40,831 nucleotides of DNA, taken from a virus. The stretch spans positions 1 through 40,831 of the IMG/VR virus record IMGVR_UViG_3300031772_000089. One strand, 5' to 3'. The notes beneath the pieces are model-generated. The model saw nothing but the letters and a program-made list of their open reading frames with translations. It did not search any database and had not been told where the DNA came from. The position numbers and the translations under genes were made by a program. Below are positions 30,458 through 38,658 of this stretch, one piece after another (within the stretch, counting starts at the first letter, position 1; every line of letters starts with the position of its first letter).

Positions 30458-31741
30458 CTAGTCCTGGGTAACGAACGAAGCTACCACAGAAGTATCAGGA
30501 AGAGTTATCGTCTTAGGAATCAGAGGGCATCCCCCTACTCTAGTTATAAAACGGTACGTCTGCTGATTACTGATGAACTTGACATGTAACGACATAGCAA
30601 CCTGAGGAGTTAATGTTCCCTTAGTTAATAGAGCGTAGTTGTCAAACGCACCAAATATAATCTGTCCCGGAGTAGCCGCAGTAGCTTGCTCAATAACCTT
30701 AATAGGTCTACCAAACAAAGTACCGGCCGGCGCAACACTAGTATCCTTAACAAACAGAGGCATACCAGCAAGACCACCAGTAGCCAGAATAGCAGTGCTC
30801 TGACTCATAAGATTGGCATAAGCAGCCGTTCCCATAAGCCATACAGCCTGTTCCCTATAACCAGGGTTCATGGCGTTATACATTGCGTTATATTCAGCCT
30901 GAGTTGGGAATGCACCAGCAACAGTTACCGCCTTAGTACCAGCATGTCCTACAACAGCCGTACAAATACCAAGAGTGGCGTTTAGAATTTCATTATCTAT
31001 CATCCATGCAAATGCTTGTCCAACTTTACCAGCTACGAACGGTGCAATATTCGGACAGTCATCAACTAGAGCTTGAGTCAGGTAATAGAGTGCGCCCATC
31101 TGCTTAATAGGTACATCTACCTGTGTGAACGTAGGCTTAGAATCCGTAATATCCGAACCTTCATCTACGTTATAAAACCTAATTCCGCCCCACTGACTGG
31201 TTACTGTTCTTGCGCTTTCATCAATCTGCTTGAATTTCAGACCGTTTGCATAGTCCTCAACCACGAACTGTCTGCAAAGAGGAGCAACCTGAGCAGCCTT
31301 CATATAAGCTGAAAAGATCTCCTGGTTCCAAAGAGGATGTTGCACCAAATAACCACCTATGGCGTTAGCATCTTCCCCTAATCCTGCGCTAGCCTTCTGT
31401 ACCAAGCGTGGATCTACAATGTGCTTTTCCTCAGCGTTTCTAACAGCATGTAGGAATTCCTTCATAGACTTCCATTCGCCGCTAGAATCCTTAGTCACCT
31501 CAATAGTAGGTGTTTCTTTCTTAATTTCCTCTGTCATTTTAGACTCCTTTTCTTTTGACTTAATTTCCTGTACTTTGGCATCAATTACTTCCTGGACTTT
31601 CTCTGCGTCTTTCTTTTCTACTTCTTCGGTAAACAATTCAGCAACTTTAACATCCATATATTCCTTAGCAGTTACTTCGTCGGCGTCTATAATCGTGTTA
31701 GCCTTGTACTCTTTATGATCCTTAACCATTTTAATTTTCAT
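30458..31741 (-). CDS. major capsid protein, HK97 fold, 427 aa
   Basis: Residues 1-100 are a charged helical delta/scaffolding-like region (EEVEKKDAEKVQEVIDAKVQ) expected to be removed by the protease encoded next door. The remaining part is a typical HK97 capsid: AIGGYLVQHPLW, FVVEDYANGLKFKQID (E-loop), RFYNVDEGSDIT, ALYYLTQALVDDCPN (spine), AVWLMGTAAYANLM (A-domain), GRPIKVIEQAT and a C-terminal TYRFITRVGGCPLIP. AAGGA precedes the ATG. It follows portal and protease in the standard order and is probably the main shell subunit. Confidence 0.9.
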   Translation of the reverse strand: MKIKMVKDHKEYKANTIIDADEVTAKEYMDVKVAELFTEEVEKKDAEKVQEVIDAKVQEIKSKEKESKMTEEIKKETPTIEVTKDSSGEWKSMKEFLHAVRNAEEKHIVDPRLVQKASAGLGEDANAIGGYLVQHPLWNQEIFSAYMKAAQVAPLCRQFVVEDYANGLKFKQIDESARTVTSQWGGIRFYNVDEGSDITDSKPTFTQVDVPIKQMGALYYLTQALVDDCPNIAPFVAGKVGQAFAWMIDNEILNATLGICTAVVGHAGTKAVTVAGAFPTQAEYNAMYNAMNPGYREQAVWLMGTAAYANLMSQSTAILATGGLAGMPLFVKDTSVAPAGTLFGRPIKVIEQATAATPGQIIFGAFDNYALLTKGTLTPQVAMSLHVKFISNQQTYRFITRVGGCPLIPKTITLPDTSVVASFVTQD

Positions 31742-31840
31742 GTTTTTCCTTGTTAGTGTCCTTTTTAGATTAGCTTTCCTGTTTAGGGATTGGCTTTCTG
31801 AATATACACTATAATAATTCTACTAATTCTAAAATTGTCC

Positions 31841-32998
31841 CTAAATAATAACTACTCTTGTTTTTCCTATAATTCTAGCCTCTACGCATTTATTTATATA
31901 TTCCTCTACCTCCTCAGGTGTTTGAATAACCTCTATATAGCGTTTAACGTGAGGTTTGATCTCAATAACATAGGGTTCTACGGCTTTTTCTGTAGCAGCT
32001 AGAATAGCGGTCTTAAATTTATGCTCTTCTAACCACGTTCTAAATTCTTCAACCGTATATTTCTTAGCATCTGCCCTAATAGACTGTAATTCTGTTTTAC
32101 CAGCCGATGTAATACCGAAAATAGCATGAAGACCTGAACCAAACTTGTCATTCTGGCGTCTAAACTTGTCATACTTTCCTGGATCTTCTTGTCTAGCTGC
32201 GTGTTCGTTAGGAAATGGCTTTAATACCAATTCTTTTTCAATAGGTTCGCCTTCAATATTTTTAACAGGATCCTCTACAATAGGAGTTTCTTCTACTGGC
32301 TTCTCTGCATCTGGCGTGTCTTCGGTTTTAATAACAATTTTAGGTTCTTCTACTACAGGAATACTCTTTACACCTAAATATTTAATTAATTCAGGATCTA
32401 CTTCTGTCTTTAAGGATTTAACCATACATTCAGCGTTAGCAGGAATAGAAACCAAAGAAAACTCATATAAAGACCAGTTACTAATAATTCTATTGGTTCT
32501 TTCATATTCTTCTACTTTAAGTCCTAATGTCTTGCACATGTCGTCAAAGGTCTTAGTTCCTCTTAGTACGACTTCATTAGCAGCAAACCCAATAGAAATT
32601 CCCTTCATTGCTCCTGCTTTAACCAATTCAAATATATTCTTAATGACAGGAACCGAAAGCACGAACTTCATCTTAGCCATTATGTAACCGTCTTTATGAA
32701 CCAACTCTTCACACTTAGCTATGGGCAATAAAGAATAGTCATGGTTTATATAAATACTAGGAATCTTAACGAACTCAGTTGTGTCTACCCCACTAGAAAT
32801 TACAATGTCGCCTGTTCTGTCTGTATTTTGAGTGGTTATAGTACACCATACGGTTCCCTCAGATTCGTTTAAGGTTTCTACTTTACTGAGAATAACCTCT
32901 TTACGCTCTACAACCGAACCATCCTTAAATTTTACATCCGAATGGTTCTTCTGGTTTAGAAACGGTATTAACTGACTGGCTTTAACTGCTTCTTTCAT
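31841..32998 (-). CDS. prohead protease, HK97 family, 385 aa
   Basis: N-terminal domain has the protease core: strand TVWCTITTQNTDRTGDIVIS, catalytic INHDY (His about 90), KGISIGFAANEV with the nucleophilic serine of the (K/R)-G-(I/M)-S-(I/V/F)-GF motif, and WSLYEFSLVSIPANAECMV. The second half (about 205-385) is an acidic, proline-rich linker (EEPKIVIKTEDTPDAEKPVE) and a helical C-terminal part that may act as scaffold. Matures the capsid by cleaving the delta domain. AAGGAG precedes the ATG; located between portal and capsid genes, as expected. Confidence 0.9.
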   Translation of the reverse strand: MKEAVKASQLIPFLNQKNHSDVKFKDGSVVERKEVILSKVETLNESEGTVWCTITTQNTDRTGDIVISSGVDTTEFVKIPSIYINHDYSLLPIAKCEELVHKDGYIMAKMKFVLSVPVIKNIFELVKAGAMKGISIGFAANEVVLRGTKTFDDMCKTLGLKVEEYERTNRIISNWSLYEFSLVSIPANAECMVKSLKTEVDPELIKYLGVKSIPVVEEPKIVIKTEDTPDAEKPVEETPIVEDPVKNIEGEPIEKELVLKPFPNEHAARQEDPGKYDKFRRQNDKFGSGLHAIFGITSAGKTELQSIRADAKKYTVEEFRTWLEEHKFKTAILAATEKAVEPYVIEIKPHVKRYIEVIQTPEEVEEYINKCVEARIIGKTRVVII

Positions 32999-33007
32999 AA
33001 TAACTCC

Positions 33008-34489
33008 TTATAAATTGTTAGGTTCCTCATTTTCTTCAACACCTTCTGCACCTCTAGGATCTCTGTCTCTTTCTGAACGATCTCTTCTATCCGGTTCTCT
33101 TCCATCTACGGCTTCTACAGAACTGTCCGGAGGTGTCAAGTCTTCGCTTCTAATAGTCTCTTTAGCAGGAACATAAGGCAAATTACCCCAGTCTACATCC
33201 TGCAATCCTCTATTATGTCTTACTTCGTTAATTGTAATTACACCATTTCTTAAATCGTTGTCTTCCTGTTTAACATCTAGTGCTTCGTCGTTAGGTACAC
33301 ATTCGTCAAACTGGAAAAATAGATTGTCGTCATAAAGATTTATAAGTTTACCATTAAGTCTTTCCTCAATTCTCTTTAATTTAGGCTTAATAGTAAAACG
33401 CATGTAATTACTAATAGCCACATTAGCAGTAGCCCTATTAGCGTTTTCTGTGGTTATAAGATCTTCAGGAACTCCAAAGGCATTACAAATAACACTTCTT
33501 AGCCATTTCCTACCTTCTGCAAAATCTAGATCCTTAGGTGGTAAACTAATAGGTACAAACTCAAAATCTTGATCCATTACTTTAGTTTTACCTGCACGCT
33601 TCCAATTTCTTAAAGTCTTGTCCCAACTCTTCTGAACGTCTTCCATTGTATTTTTGTCAAGTCTTCCACCGGTATATTTTACAACAGCACTAGGAATTGC
33701 GTTATTTTCGGTTAAAGCTCTTAGAAAGTCATTAATTGAATTATAAAGGTAAACTTCGTCTAAAGCATACTCTAGATCGCCAATTCCGTATAAACCGGTA
33801 ATTAGGGCATTATTCCACACCCGCCAAAATAAACCAGGAGAAGTGTTCTTAAAGTGAATAATTTCTTCTTTAGGGTATTCTTTCTTGTAAATACCATTAA
33901 AAGTTCTATAACCCTTAATGTGCATGGTGTCGTCTAAGGTAACACTAGTATACTCAGCAGGCATAACTACTATTTTTTCAGGCAAACCATTCTTACCTTT
34001 AACTATTTGCCAGAACGCATTTCCAATAAGTCCTAAATAGCCAGCGGTTAGTTCCATTAAGTCATAATAGTCCAAGTCGTCATTCACATTATTTAGCACT
34101 TCATAAACCGGATGCTCAACAATTTCTACAATGTTATGAGCTTGCTTGACAATTAAACTTTTACTTTCTTTCTTAATTCTTCCTACTTCAATATGATTAA
34201 GCTCTTTATGAGGAAATACAATCTTTTCGTTCTTAGAATGAGTTAATGCAAACAATCTTAAAGGCGTAGAAGCAATACTAGACGAATTCTTACTATTACA
34301 AACACCTACAAAACCTTTATTAAGTTTTATAAGTTCTACCGGATTGTTATTTATGTGTTTAGGAGCAATTACCAAGGTGTCGATCATTCCAAAAGACGCT
34401 GGTACTGATTTTGTTTCTACATTGGCTAATTGCTTAACCAGTTCGCTCTTAGAAGGTTTTATATTTTTGGATCCTACTTGTCTGCTCAT
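33008..34489 (-). CDS. portal protein, 493 aa
   Basis: Order TerL-portal-protease-capsid identifies it, and the sequence fits the HK97/SPP1 portal type: GFVGVCNSKNSSSIASTPLR, ELTAGYLGLIGNAFWQIVKG, YKKEYPKEEIIHFKNTSPG, and the helix VYLYNSINDFLRALTENNAI with following LRSVICNAFGVPEDLITTEN. FGVP-E-L is a recurrent portal motif. The C-terminus is charged and disordered (EPDRRDRSERDRDPRGAEG). GAGGT precedes the ATG. It forms the dodecameric DNA gate at one capsid vertex and docks the terminase. Confidence 0.9.
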   Translation of the reverse strand: MSRQVGSKNIKPSKSELVKQLANVETKSVPASFGMIDTLVIAPKHINNNPVELIKLNKGFVGVCNSKNSSSIASTPLRLFALTHSKNEKIVFPHKELNHIEVGRIKKESKSLIVKQAHNIVEIVEHPVYEVLNNVNDDLDYYDLMELTAGYLGLIGNAFWQIVKGKNGLPEKIVVMPAEYTSVTLDDTMHIKGYRTFNGIYKKEYPKEEIIHFKNTSPGLFWRVWNNALITGLYGIGDLEYALDEVYLYNSINDFLRALTENNAIPSAVVKYTGGRLDKNTMEDVQKSWDKTLRNWKRAGKTKVMDQDFEFVPISLPPKDLDFAEGRKWLRSVICNAFGVPEDLITTENANRATANVAISNYMRFTIKPKLKRIEERLNGKLINLYDDNLFFQFDECVPNDEALDVKQEDNDLRNGVITINEVRHNRGLQDVDWGNLPYVPAKETIRSEDLTPPDSSVEAVDGREPDRRDRSERDRDPRGAEGVEENEEPNNL

Positions 34490-34512
34490 ATTAAATTACC
34501 TCATGCCTTATA

Positions 34513-36711
34513 TTAAAAGTTCTCTGTCTGACTACATTCTGCCCACATGTCTTCCTTGTTAATGTCCTCTTCGTCACGTTTATAAAGATCTTCCTCTTCG
34601 TCTAAAAATTTAGGGTAAATATAATTTCCTTGAGTGTCTTGAACTTCATTCACTACATACCTTAAAGCATCTAAGCAATCGTCTCCTTTCTTTACCGGTT
34701 TCTCAGAATTTCCTTTGTAGACATAATTTTCAAATTCACGTATTAAAGTGTCACATGAAGGATCTATAAGCAAACTACCATTACCTAAACGATCTCTAAT
34801 TCTGTCAATACCCACGTTTACGTCATGATTAGCCTTAAATGCCTGAATTCCTATATTACTCAATTCATTAGCCAATATAGGTGCAGAAGGATCGTATAAG
34901 ATTTGCAGGTTTCTATACTGTTCATTCATTTTAACTACGGTTTTCTTAATTTGAGCTATTAATAAGTCACTCTTGGCGGTTTCTTCTATTACGCTAATAA
35001 TATTTTTAGTAACCCCACATAATATAAAAGCTGCTAAATGTGTTTGTCCCCAGTCAATACTTAAATAATACTCTTCATACCCGCTCTTAGGTAATATTCT
35101 AACGTGTTGTTCCCTTGAGAAATTCTTAAATACCTGTCCTTCTATTGCTACCCATTCGCCATCTACCATTCTTTTTCGCCTGTCAGCATCCATATATTTA
35201 AAAGAGTCGAAGAAAGATTCAGGTAAATAGAAATTGTCATAAGAACTACTAGTAATTACCTTATGGTCCTTGTCCTTGTCTATAAAAAATTGCTTATATA
35301 ACCACTGGTCCTTATTAGGTGGTCCCGGGTTAGTAGCCAAATAAACCTGCATACTACCTTTCTTACTTCTCAAACCATAAGCCATTTCCTCATATTCTTC
35401 CAAAGTAAACTCAATAGCCTCATCTAAGCATAAACACCCAATATTCATACTTCTAACGCTCATTCCTCTGTCTAACCCTCTATACTGCAATATTCCTCCA
35501 CCTTTAATTTTTATAATACCTTCCGACTTATTATGGAATTCTATTGCCTCTGGCGGTATTATTTCAAAAAGTGACTCTAAGGTAGACGCTTTTAGATCTG
35601 TTAGGGTTTTTCTAGCAAGCAGTACTTTATTACCCGGCCTACTAGCTTCTCTGAAGGCGGCATAAGCTAAAACCCGGCTTTTACCGCTGTTATGATGAAT
35701 TAGCCCATTAGCAATATAATTATGGTATTTAGGAACTCCAATGTCATAAATCTTATTGCAGCGGTTTCGGTTAATTTCTTGTATAATAGAAGCGGTTAAA
35801 TAAGGAGAAAAACATGAATGAGAAAAATCGTGGACTTGGTAAGGGTTGTTGTTTTCGTGGTAAGCCGTCCAGTAATCGTAAATATCCTTGGCATTCTCAT
35901 AAAGAGGAGTGTTTGAAGATGTATGAGGACGGTATGACAATAAAGCAAATTCTGTCTCATTATGGTTTTGTTTGTAATAAGAACCTTGGTGAACAGCTTC
36001 GTCGTTTCTTAAAGAAGAATAATATGGTTGTTGATTTTCGTGGACTTCAGGGTAAAAATAATCCTTCTTGGAAAGGTGGCGTTTATATTGATCCTGCCGG
36101 TTATAGACTAATTCGGGTTCAAAATCATCCATCAAGAAATTCTGCTGGTTATATTCGTGAACATCGTTTAATAATGGAAAAACGCCTTGGACGCTATTTA
36201 ACTCAGAAAGAGGTTGTTCATCATATAAATGGCAACACTCAGGACAACCGCATTGAGAATCTTGAGCTTTATGAATCCAACGGTAAACATCTTGCGAACG
36301 AACTTGCTGGTAAATGTCCAAATTGGAGTATTGAGGGTAAGAAGAAAATCCTAAAAAGGAATCGCCTACAAAACAATCTTTCGCCAACTTCCAACCCTTA
36401 GTAGTAAGAAATAAATGATTCTTAGCAACTTTAACGATTTTACCGTCGCTAGTCTTTATTTCTAATATTTCTTCATATGACTTTAAATAAGGTATTTCTG
36501 CCTGTACCCACTCAAAATCGTTACCATTAAAGCTTAATACTATTGGCGCAGTATTATTTTTAACAAGCTCTTCTATTGCTACTTCTCCGTCTTTAGTTAG
36601 TAGCTTGGTTTCTCCTACAATACAACCACGCCCACCTGAGTAAAGTATGTATTTTTCCTTAGAATCTAAGAATTCGTACTGTTTTGGTAGTAATTTAACG
36701 TTTATTTGCAT
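34513..36711 (-). CDS. terL: terminase large subunit carrying an intein in Walker A, 732 aa precursor
   Basis: The spliced protein is 420 aa: residues 1-29 end GGRG and continue after the intein with SGKSRVLAY, rebuilding a Walker A loop (GGRGSGKS). Walker B is CLCLDEAIEF and a coupling motif follows (YLATNPGPPN). The RNase-H-like nuclease shows SIDWGQTH, YDPSAP and DDCLDAL. It packages DNA by ATP-driven translocation and cuts genome ends. The intein lies exactly in the P-loop, so packaging depends on splicing. The ribosome site is weak (TAGGGC). Next upstream is a 575-base noncoding region and a candidate small terminase gene. Confidence 0.93.
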   Translation of the reverse strand: MQINVKLLPKQYEFLDSKEKYILYSGGRGCIVGETKLLTKDGEVAIEELVKNNTAPIVLSFNGNDFEWVQAEIPYLKSYEEILEIKTSDGKIVKVAKNHLFLTTKGWKLAKDCFVGDSFLGFSSYPQYSNLDIYQQVRSQDVYRWIHKAQDSQCGCPECCHLYDEQPLSELNSVQGVFPLLNDVHEYNQQNFLMDDFEPELVYNRQDQYKRHLSKKDYFYPEVHENQQPYYSSLRNDEAVHQGSYYKQNHNETEFALLSYRPHTSSNTPLYENAKDIYDYWTAYHENNNPYQVHDFSHSCFSPYLTASIIQEINRNRCNKIYDIGVPKYHNYIANGLIHHNSGKSRVLAYAAFREASRPGNKVLLARKTLTDLKASTLESLFEIIPPEAIEFHNKSEGIIKIKGGGILQYRGLDRGMSVRSMNIGCLCLDEAIEFTLEEYEEMAYGLRSKKGSMQVYLATNPGPPNKDQWLYKQFFIDKDKDHKVITSSSYDNFYLPESFFDSFKYMDADRRKRMVDGEWVAIEGQVFKNFSREQHVRILPKSGYEEYYLSIDWGQTHLAAFILCGVTKNIISVIEETAKSDLLIAQIKKTVVKMNEQYRNLQILYDPSAPILANELSNIGIQAFKANHDVNVGIDRIRDRLGNGSLLIDPSCDTLIREFENYVYKGNSEKPVKKGDDCLDALRYVVNEVQDTQGNYIYPKFLDEEEDLYKRDEEDINKEDMWAECSQTENF
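35782..35807 (+). promoter_or_regulatory. -10 box and ribosome site of antisense HNH gene
   Basis: TATAAT (35782-35787) preceded by CTTG, then AAGGAG (35802-35807) 6 bases before the ATG. No good -35; TTGCAG is 20 bases away. These signals lie inside the intein coding sequence. Confidence 0.6.
35814..36401 (+). CDS. HNH homing endonuclease encoded antisense within the terminase intein, 195 aa
   Basis: A full-length HNH protein: an N-terminal helix-turn-helix-like part (ECLKMYEDGMTIKQILSHYG, about 32-51), then NNPSWKGGVYIDPAGYRLI, then the nuclease core REHRLIMEKRLGRYLTQKEV, VHHINGNTQDNRIENLEL (H136, H137, N145) and H159. This HNH_3-like layout is typical of phage homing enzymes. Codon use differs from its neighbours (frequent CGT and GGT for Arg and Gly rather than AGA), which fits transfer. 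It lies wholly inside the terminase intein but on the opposite strand, with its own AAGGAG and TATAAT. Confidence 0.88.
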   Translation: MNEKNRGLGKGCCFRGKPSSNRKYPWHSHKEECLKMYEDGMTIKQILSHYGFVCNKNLGEQLRRFLKKNNMVVDFRGLQGKNNPSWKGGVYIDPAGYRLIRVQNHPSRNSAGYIREHRLIMEKRLGRYLTQKEVVHHINGNTQDNRIENLELYESNGKHLANELAGKCPNWSIEGKKKILKRNRLQNNLSPTSNP

Positions 36712-37286
36712 GTTATAGCCCTATTAGAATTGTTTAACCGGCGCAGTAGAAATTGGCAAATTAGTGAAAATTAGCAGATTTTTATTTTTTTTAGAATTTT
36801 TTAGCGTATTCATTGGCATATTAGCATTCTGTATTTGGGAATTTAGAATATTAGCATATATTAGGTAATTTTAGAAAATTGTATTATAGCGTGTATTGAA
36901 ACCCCAACCCTAATTATTCACTACTTTTGGACTTCCTCCCAACTAAAGTGACTAGCAATCACTAAAAATGTTCTAAAAATGTTTTTACATGCCGGCTTAC
37001 TCATAACTCATGTCGCTACTTATTTTTAGACCGTGTGTAAATGTTTTCTACTGCGCCAACTAAAATGTTTTTAATTACCCAACTAGCAATTACTAATAGG
37101 CCAACTAATATTCCTTACCACGCCTGTTAGAAATACTAATATATGCTCCTTGTTCTGCTCCTTGTTTATTAGCTATGTCGCATAATAATGCTAATGTAAC
37201 CTAATAATGCTCATATTCCTTAGCAAAACATTAGATTCCCTAAGTGGCGTGCTAGTGGTGGGTCATAAGCCCTATTATTTTGCATG
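36712..37286 (+). other. noncoding region between small and large terminase genes, iteron-like repeats
   Basis: About 575 bases with no supportable gene. A/T-rich and full of short motifs around TTAGCA/GCTAAT. CCAACTA(A/G) occurs at 36939, 37056, 37079 and 37101 in the same orientation, the last three 22-23 bases apart. ACTAGCAAT(T/C)ACTAA occurs twice (36951, 37082). Location between terminase genes suggests a packaging (pac/cos) site or other protein-binding region. Hairpin AGTGGTGGG/CCTACCACT marks its right border. Confidence 0.5.
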
Positions 37287-37907
37287 TTAGCCTACCACTT
37301 TAGAAGAAACATTAGAATCATTAGCAGTGGTAACGCTATCTACAGTGACAGTAGCAGGCGTGTTAGCGTGATCTAATGATTTAGTAGCAGGCGCACTAGC
37401 TATCATCTTGTTAGCAGGCGGCTTAGTTATATGCTTGTCGTCCTTAGCAAAAGTAATGCTCATAATGTCGCCTTTTATTGATTCTAAAGGGGTTTTTAGC
37501 CTCCAGCCCATTAGCTCTGCATATAAACTTGCTGAGGCTACAATGTCCGATCCCTTTACTTTCTCCTTATTATCCTCATTAGCCCATATTTTCTTTAATT
37601 CCTTAAGCATTCTACCCTTTTCTCCTTTAGGCTTAGGTATTCTATGACGGGTAATTTTCTTCTTAGGTGGCAACTCTACTTGCTTCTCATTATTGTTAAT
37701 ATCCTGCTTAGGTGTCTCATTTACTGTCTCAAGTGTCTCAAGTGTCTCATTAAGCCTATTGTCCTTCTCTAATTGCTTCATAACCCTTACTATCTCTACT
37801 GCGCCGTTCTTATTATCTTCTACCACGCCAGCTACCACTTTAGAATCATTAGCAGTGGTAGTATCTTCTAAATCTTCAAACGGGTTAAATTCTTCTACTT
37901 CTGTCAT
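37287..37907 (-). CDS. candidate terminase small subunit, 206 aa
   Basis: Upstream of the terminase large gene in the same direction. The central part (GRMLKELKKIWANEDNKEKV, KGSDIVASASLYAELMGW) resembles the helical core of small terminase subunits, where a V/L-x-x-S-D-x-I-x-A-x-x-x-x-(A/G)-x-x-x-G-(L/W) helix pair is common. Both ends are low-complexity and contain the related pieces TTANDSKVVAGV and TTANDSNVSSKVVG, encoded by copies of a short palindromic repeat. It would recognise phage DNA and load the large subunit. Assignment is tentative and rests on order plus a short motif. Confidence 0.5.
   Translation of the reverse strand: MTEVEEFNPFEDLEDTTTANDSKVVAGVVEDNKNGAVEIVRVMKQLEKDNRLNETLETLETVNETPKQDINNNEKQVELPPKKKITRHRIPKPKGEKGRMLKELKKIWANEDNKEKVKGSDIVASASLYAELMGWRLKTPLESIKGDIMSITFAKDDKHITKPPANKMIASAPATKSLDHANTPATVTVDSVTTANDSNVSSKVVG
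37293..37332. repeat. palindromic repeat, copy 1 (TACCACT...AGTGGTA)
   Basis: TACCACT (37293-37299) and AGTGGTA (37326-37332) enclose TTAGAA...GAATCATTAGC. Same unit, shorter, at 37833-37860; both encode TTANDS...KVV. Confidence 0.7.
37833..37860. repeat. palindromic repeat, copy 2 (TACCACT...AGTGGTA)
   Basis: TACCACT (37833-37839) TTAGAATCATTAGC AGTGGTA (37854-37860). In-frame in the candidate small terminase gene, near its other end. Confidence 0.7.
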
Positions 37908-37925
37908 ATTCTACCTACTAATAAA

Positions 37926-37993
37926 GGGGGCTACCAAGGAAGGAGAACTATACTAAAGGCATATTCAGTATAGTAGATTACCTTAGTACCCCC
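37926..37993 (-). promoter_or_regulatory. nested hairpin in leader between 88-aa gene and small terminase gene
   Basis: Outer stem GGGGG-TAC-AAGG (37926-37939) with CCTT-GTA-CCCCC (37981-37993); inner perfect stem ACTATACT (37947-37954) with AGTATAGT (37967-37974). On the minus strand it is followed by TTTATTAG, a weak terminator-like tail. May attenuate transcription into the terminase genes. Confidence 0.5.
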
Positions 37994-38002
37994 AAAGCCC
38001 TG

Positions 38003-38269
38003 TTAAATGTCTCCTTTAATTAGCTTCCCTTCAAAGTATATAAATACGTGCTTATGCAGGTCATTCAAGTTAAAGCGATATTTCTCAGGTAATTTAGCGT
38101 CTCTAGCAGGCAACATATTAATACTCTTTACTACCACTTCAGAATGTTCCTTTGCAAACTCTTTTAGAAAACTGTACCCGTCATTGCAGCAACGATGTAT
38201 AAATATTGCTTCCTTATTATTATTAGCTTGACTTATTGGTTGAAGTGTGCTTGCCTGGTTATTCTCCAT
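38003..38269 (-). CDS. hypothetical protein, 88 aa
   Basis: First gene of the leftward operon, divergent from the gene at 38359. Residues 22-70 look folded (AIFIHRCCNDGYSFLKEFAK, EHSEVVVKSINMLP) with two adjacent cysteines. The C-terminus HKHVFIYFEGKLIKGDI ends in a strand-turn-strand pattern. The arrangement (beta, CC, helix, beta, beta) is loosely thioredoxin- or glutaredoxin-like, but no CxxC is present. No Shine-Dalgarno is evident before ATG 38269. Function unknown. Confidence 0.6.
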   Translation of the reverse strand: MENNQASTLQPISQANNNKEAIFIHRCCNDGYSFLKEFAKEHSEVVVKSINMLPARDAKLPEKYRFNLNDLHKHVFIYFEGKLIKGDI

Positions 38270-38302
38270 ACAATAATAGTTCTAAATAATTCTATTTTTG
38301 TC

Positions 38303-38330
38303 TTGCTATTCTTTCTAATTATGCTATAGT
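38303..38330 (+). promoter_or_regulatory. promoter, TTGCTA-16-TATAGT
   Basis: -35 TTGCTA (38303-38308), 16-base spacer, -10 TATAGT (38325-38330). The leader (CAAACAATAAAGAAAGGAG) resembles that of the gene at 39114. Confidence 0.7.
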
Positions 38331-38358
38331 CGTTTCAAACAATAAAGAAAGGAGTGCT

Positions 38359-38547
38359 ATGAAGAAACGGAAATCTTATAATGGAGGGTGGTGCCTAATA
38401 TTCTCTCCCATGCCTAAAAACTGTAATCCCGGTATAGGCAATTATTTAGCTATGTTTTTTGCCTACCTGATTTTATTTTTTGCCTACTTAATTTTATTAC
38501 TACCTTTTTGTTCTAAGCGTTTTGTTCTTACAATAAATAATTATTAA
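38359..38547 (+). CDS. small membrane protein with a repeated FAYLIL segment, 62 aa
   Basis: AAAGGAG precedes ATG 38359. A polar, basic N-terminus (MKKRKSYNGGW) is followed by a hydrophobic stretch holding a tandem repeat, FFAYLILFFAYLILLL (about 33-48), and a basic end (CSKRFVLTINNY). One membrane span, or a short hairpin, is likely. The direct repeat (TTTTTTGCCTAC...ATTTTATT) is also visible in the DNA. Function unknown. Confidence 0.6.
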   Translation: MKKRKSYNGGWCLIFSPMPKNCNPGIGNYLAMFFAYLILFFAYLILLLPFCSKRFVLTINNY

Positions 38548-38575
38548 AAAATTATTATTTATTTGAAAATAGTTG

Positions 38576-38604
38576 TTGCTTTGTCTCTGGTAATGTTGTA
38601 TAAT
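38576..38604 (+). promoter_or_regulatory. promoter, TTGCTT-17-TATAAT
   Basis: -35 TTGCTT (38576-38581), 17-base spacer, perfect TATAAT (38599-38604). Drives the 77-aa gene and those after it. Confidence 0.75.
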
Positions 38605-38658
38605 GTAGTTAGAGAATTGAGAAGGATATTGTTTCCTTCTACTAAATAAAAGGAGCGT

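Larger units (their letters stand above)
35689..36624 (-). mobile_element. intein in terminase P-loop with antisense HNH gene inside, 312 aa
   Basis: Starts CIVGETKLLTKDGEVAIEEL (block A, C1) and has KNHLFLTTKGWKLAKDCF (block B, His about 70). It ends IYDIGVPKYHNYIANGLIHH plus terminal N, before extein S+1. Both splicing halves look intact. The middle (about residues 75-270) has no recognisable in-frame nuclease; it is aromatic-, Asn- and Gln-rich (NNNPYQVHDFSHSC). It is the complement of an HNH gene on the plus strand (35814-36401). The intein frame is open throughout, so both strands are coding. Confidence 0.85.

Noticed and set aside
31782-31845. TTTAGGGA/TCCCTAAA pair between protease and capsid genes as a terminator
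   Set aside because: The arms are 48 bases apart with no T-run after them. A TATAGT on the minus strand in between could be a capsid promoter, but the -35 is too weak to call.
35814-36401. The idea that the plus-strand HNH frame is only a shadow of the intein
   Set aside because: It has a full HNH active site, AAGGAG, TATAAT and distinct codon use, while the intein-frame sequence opposite it has no recognisable motif.
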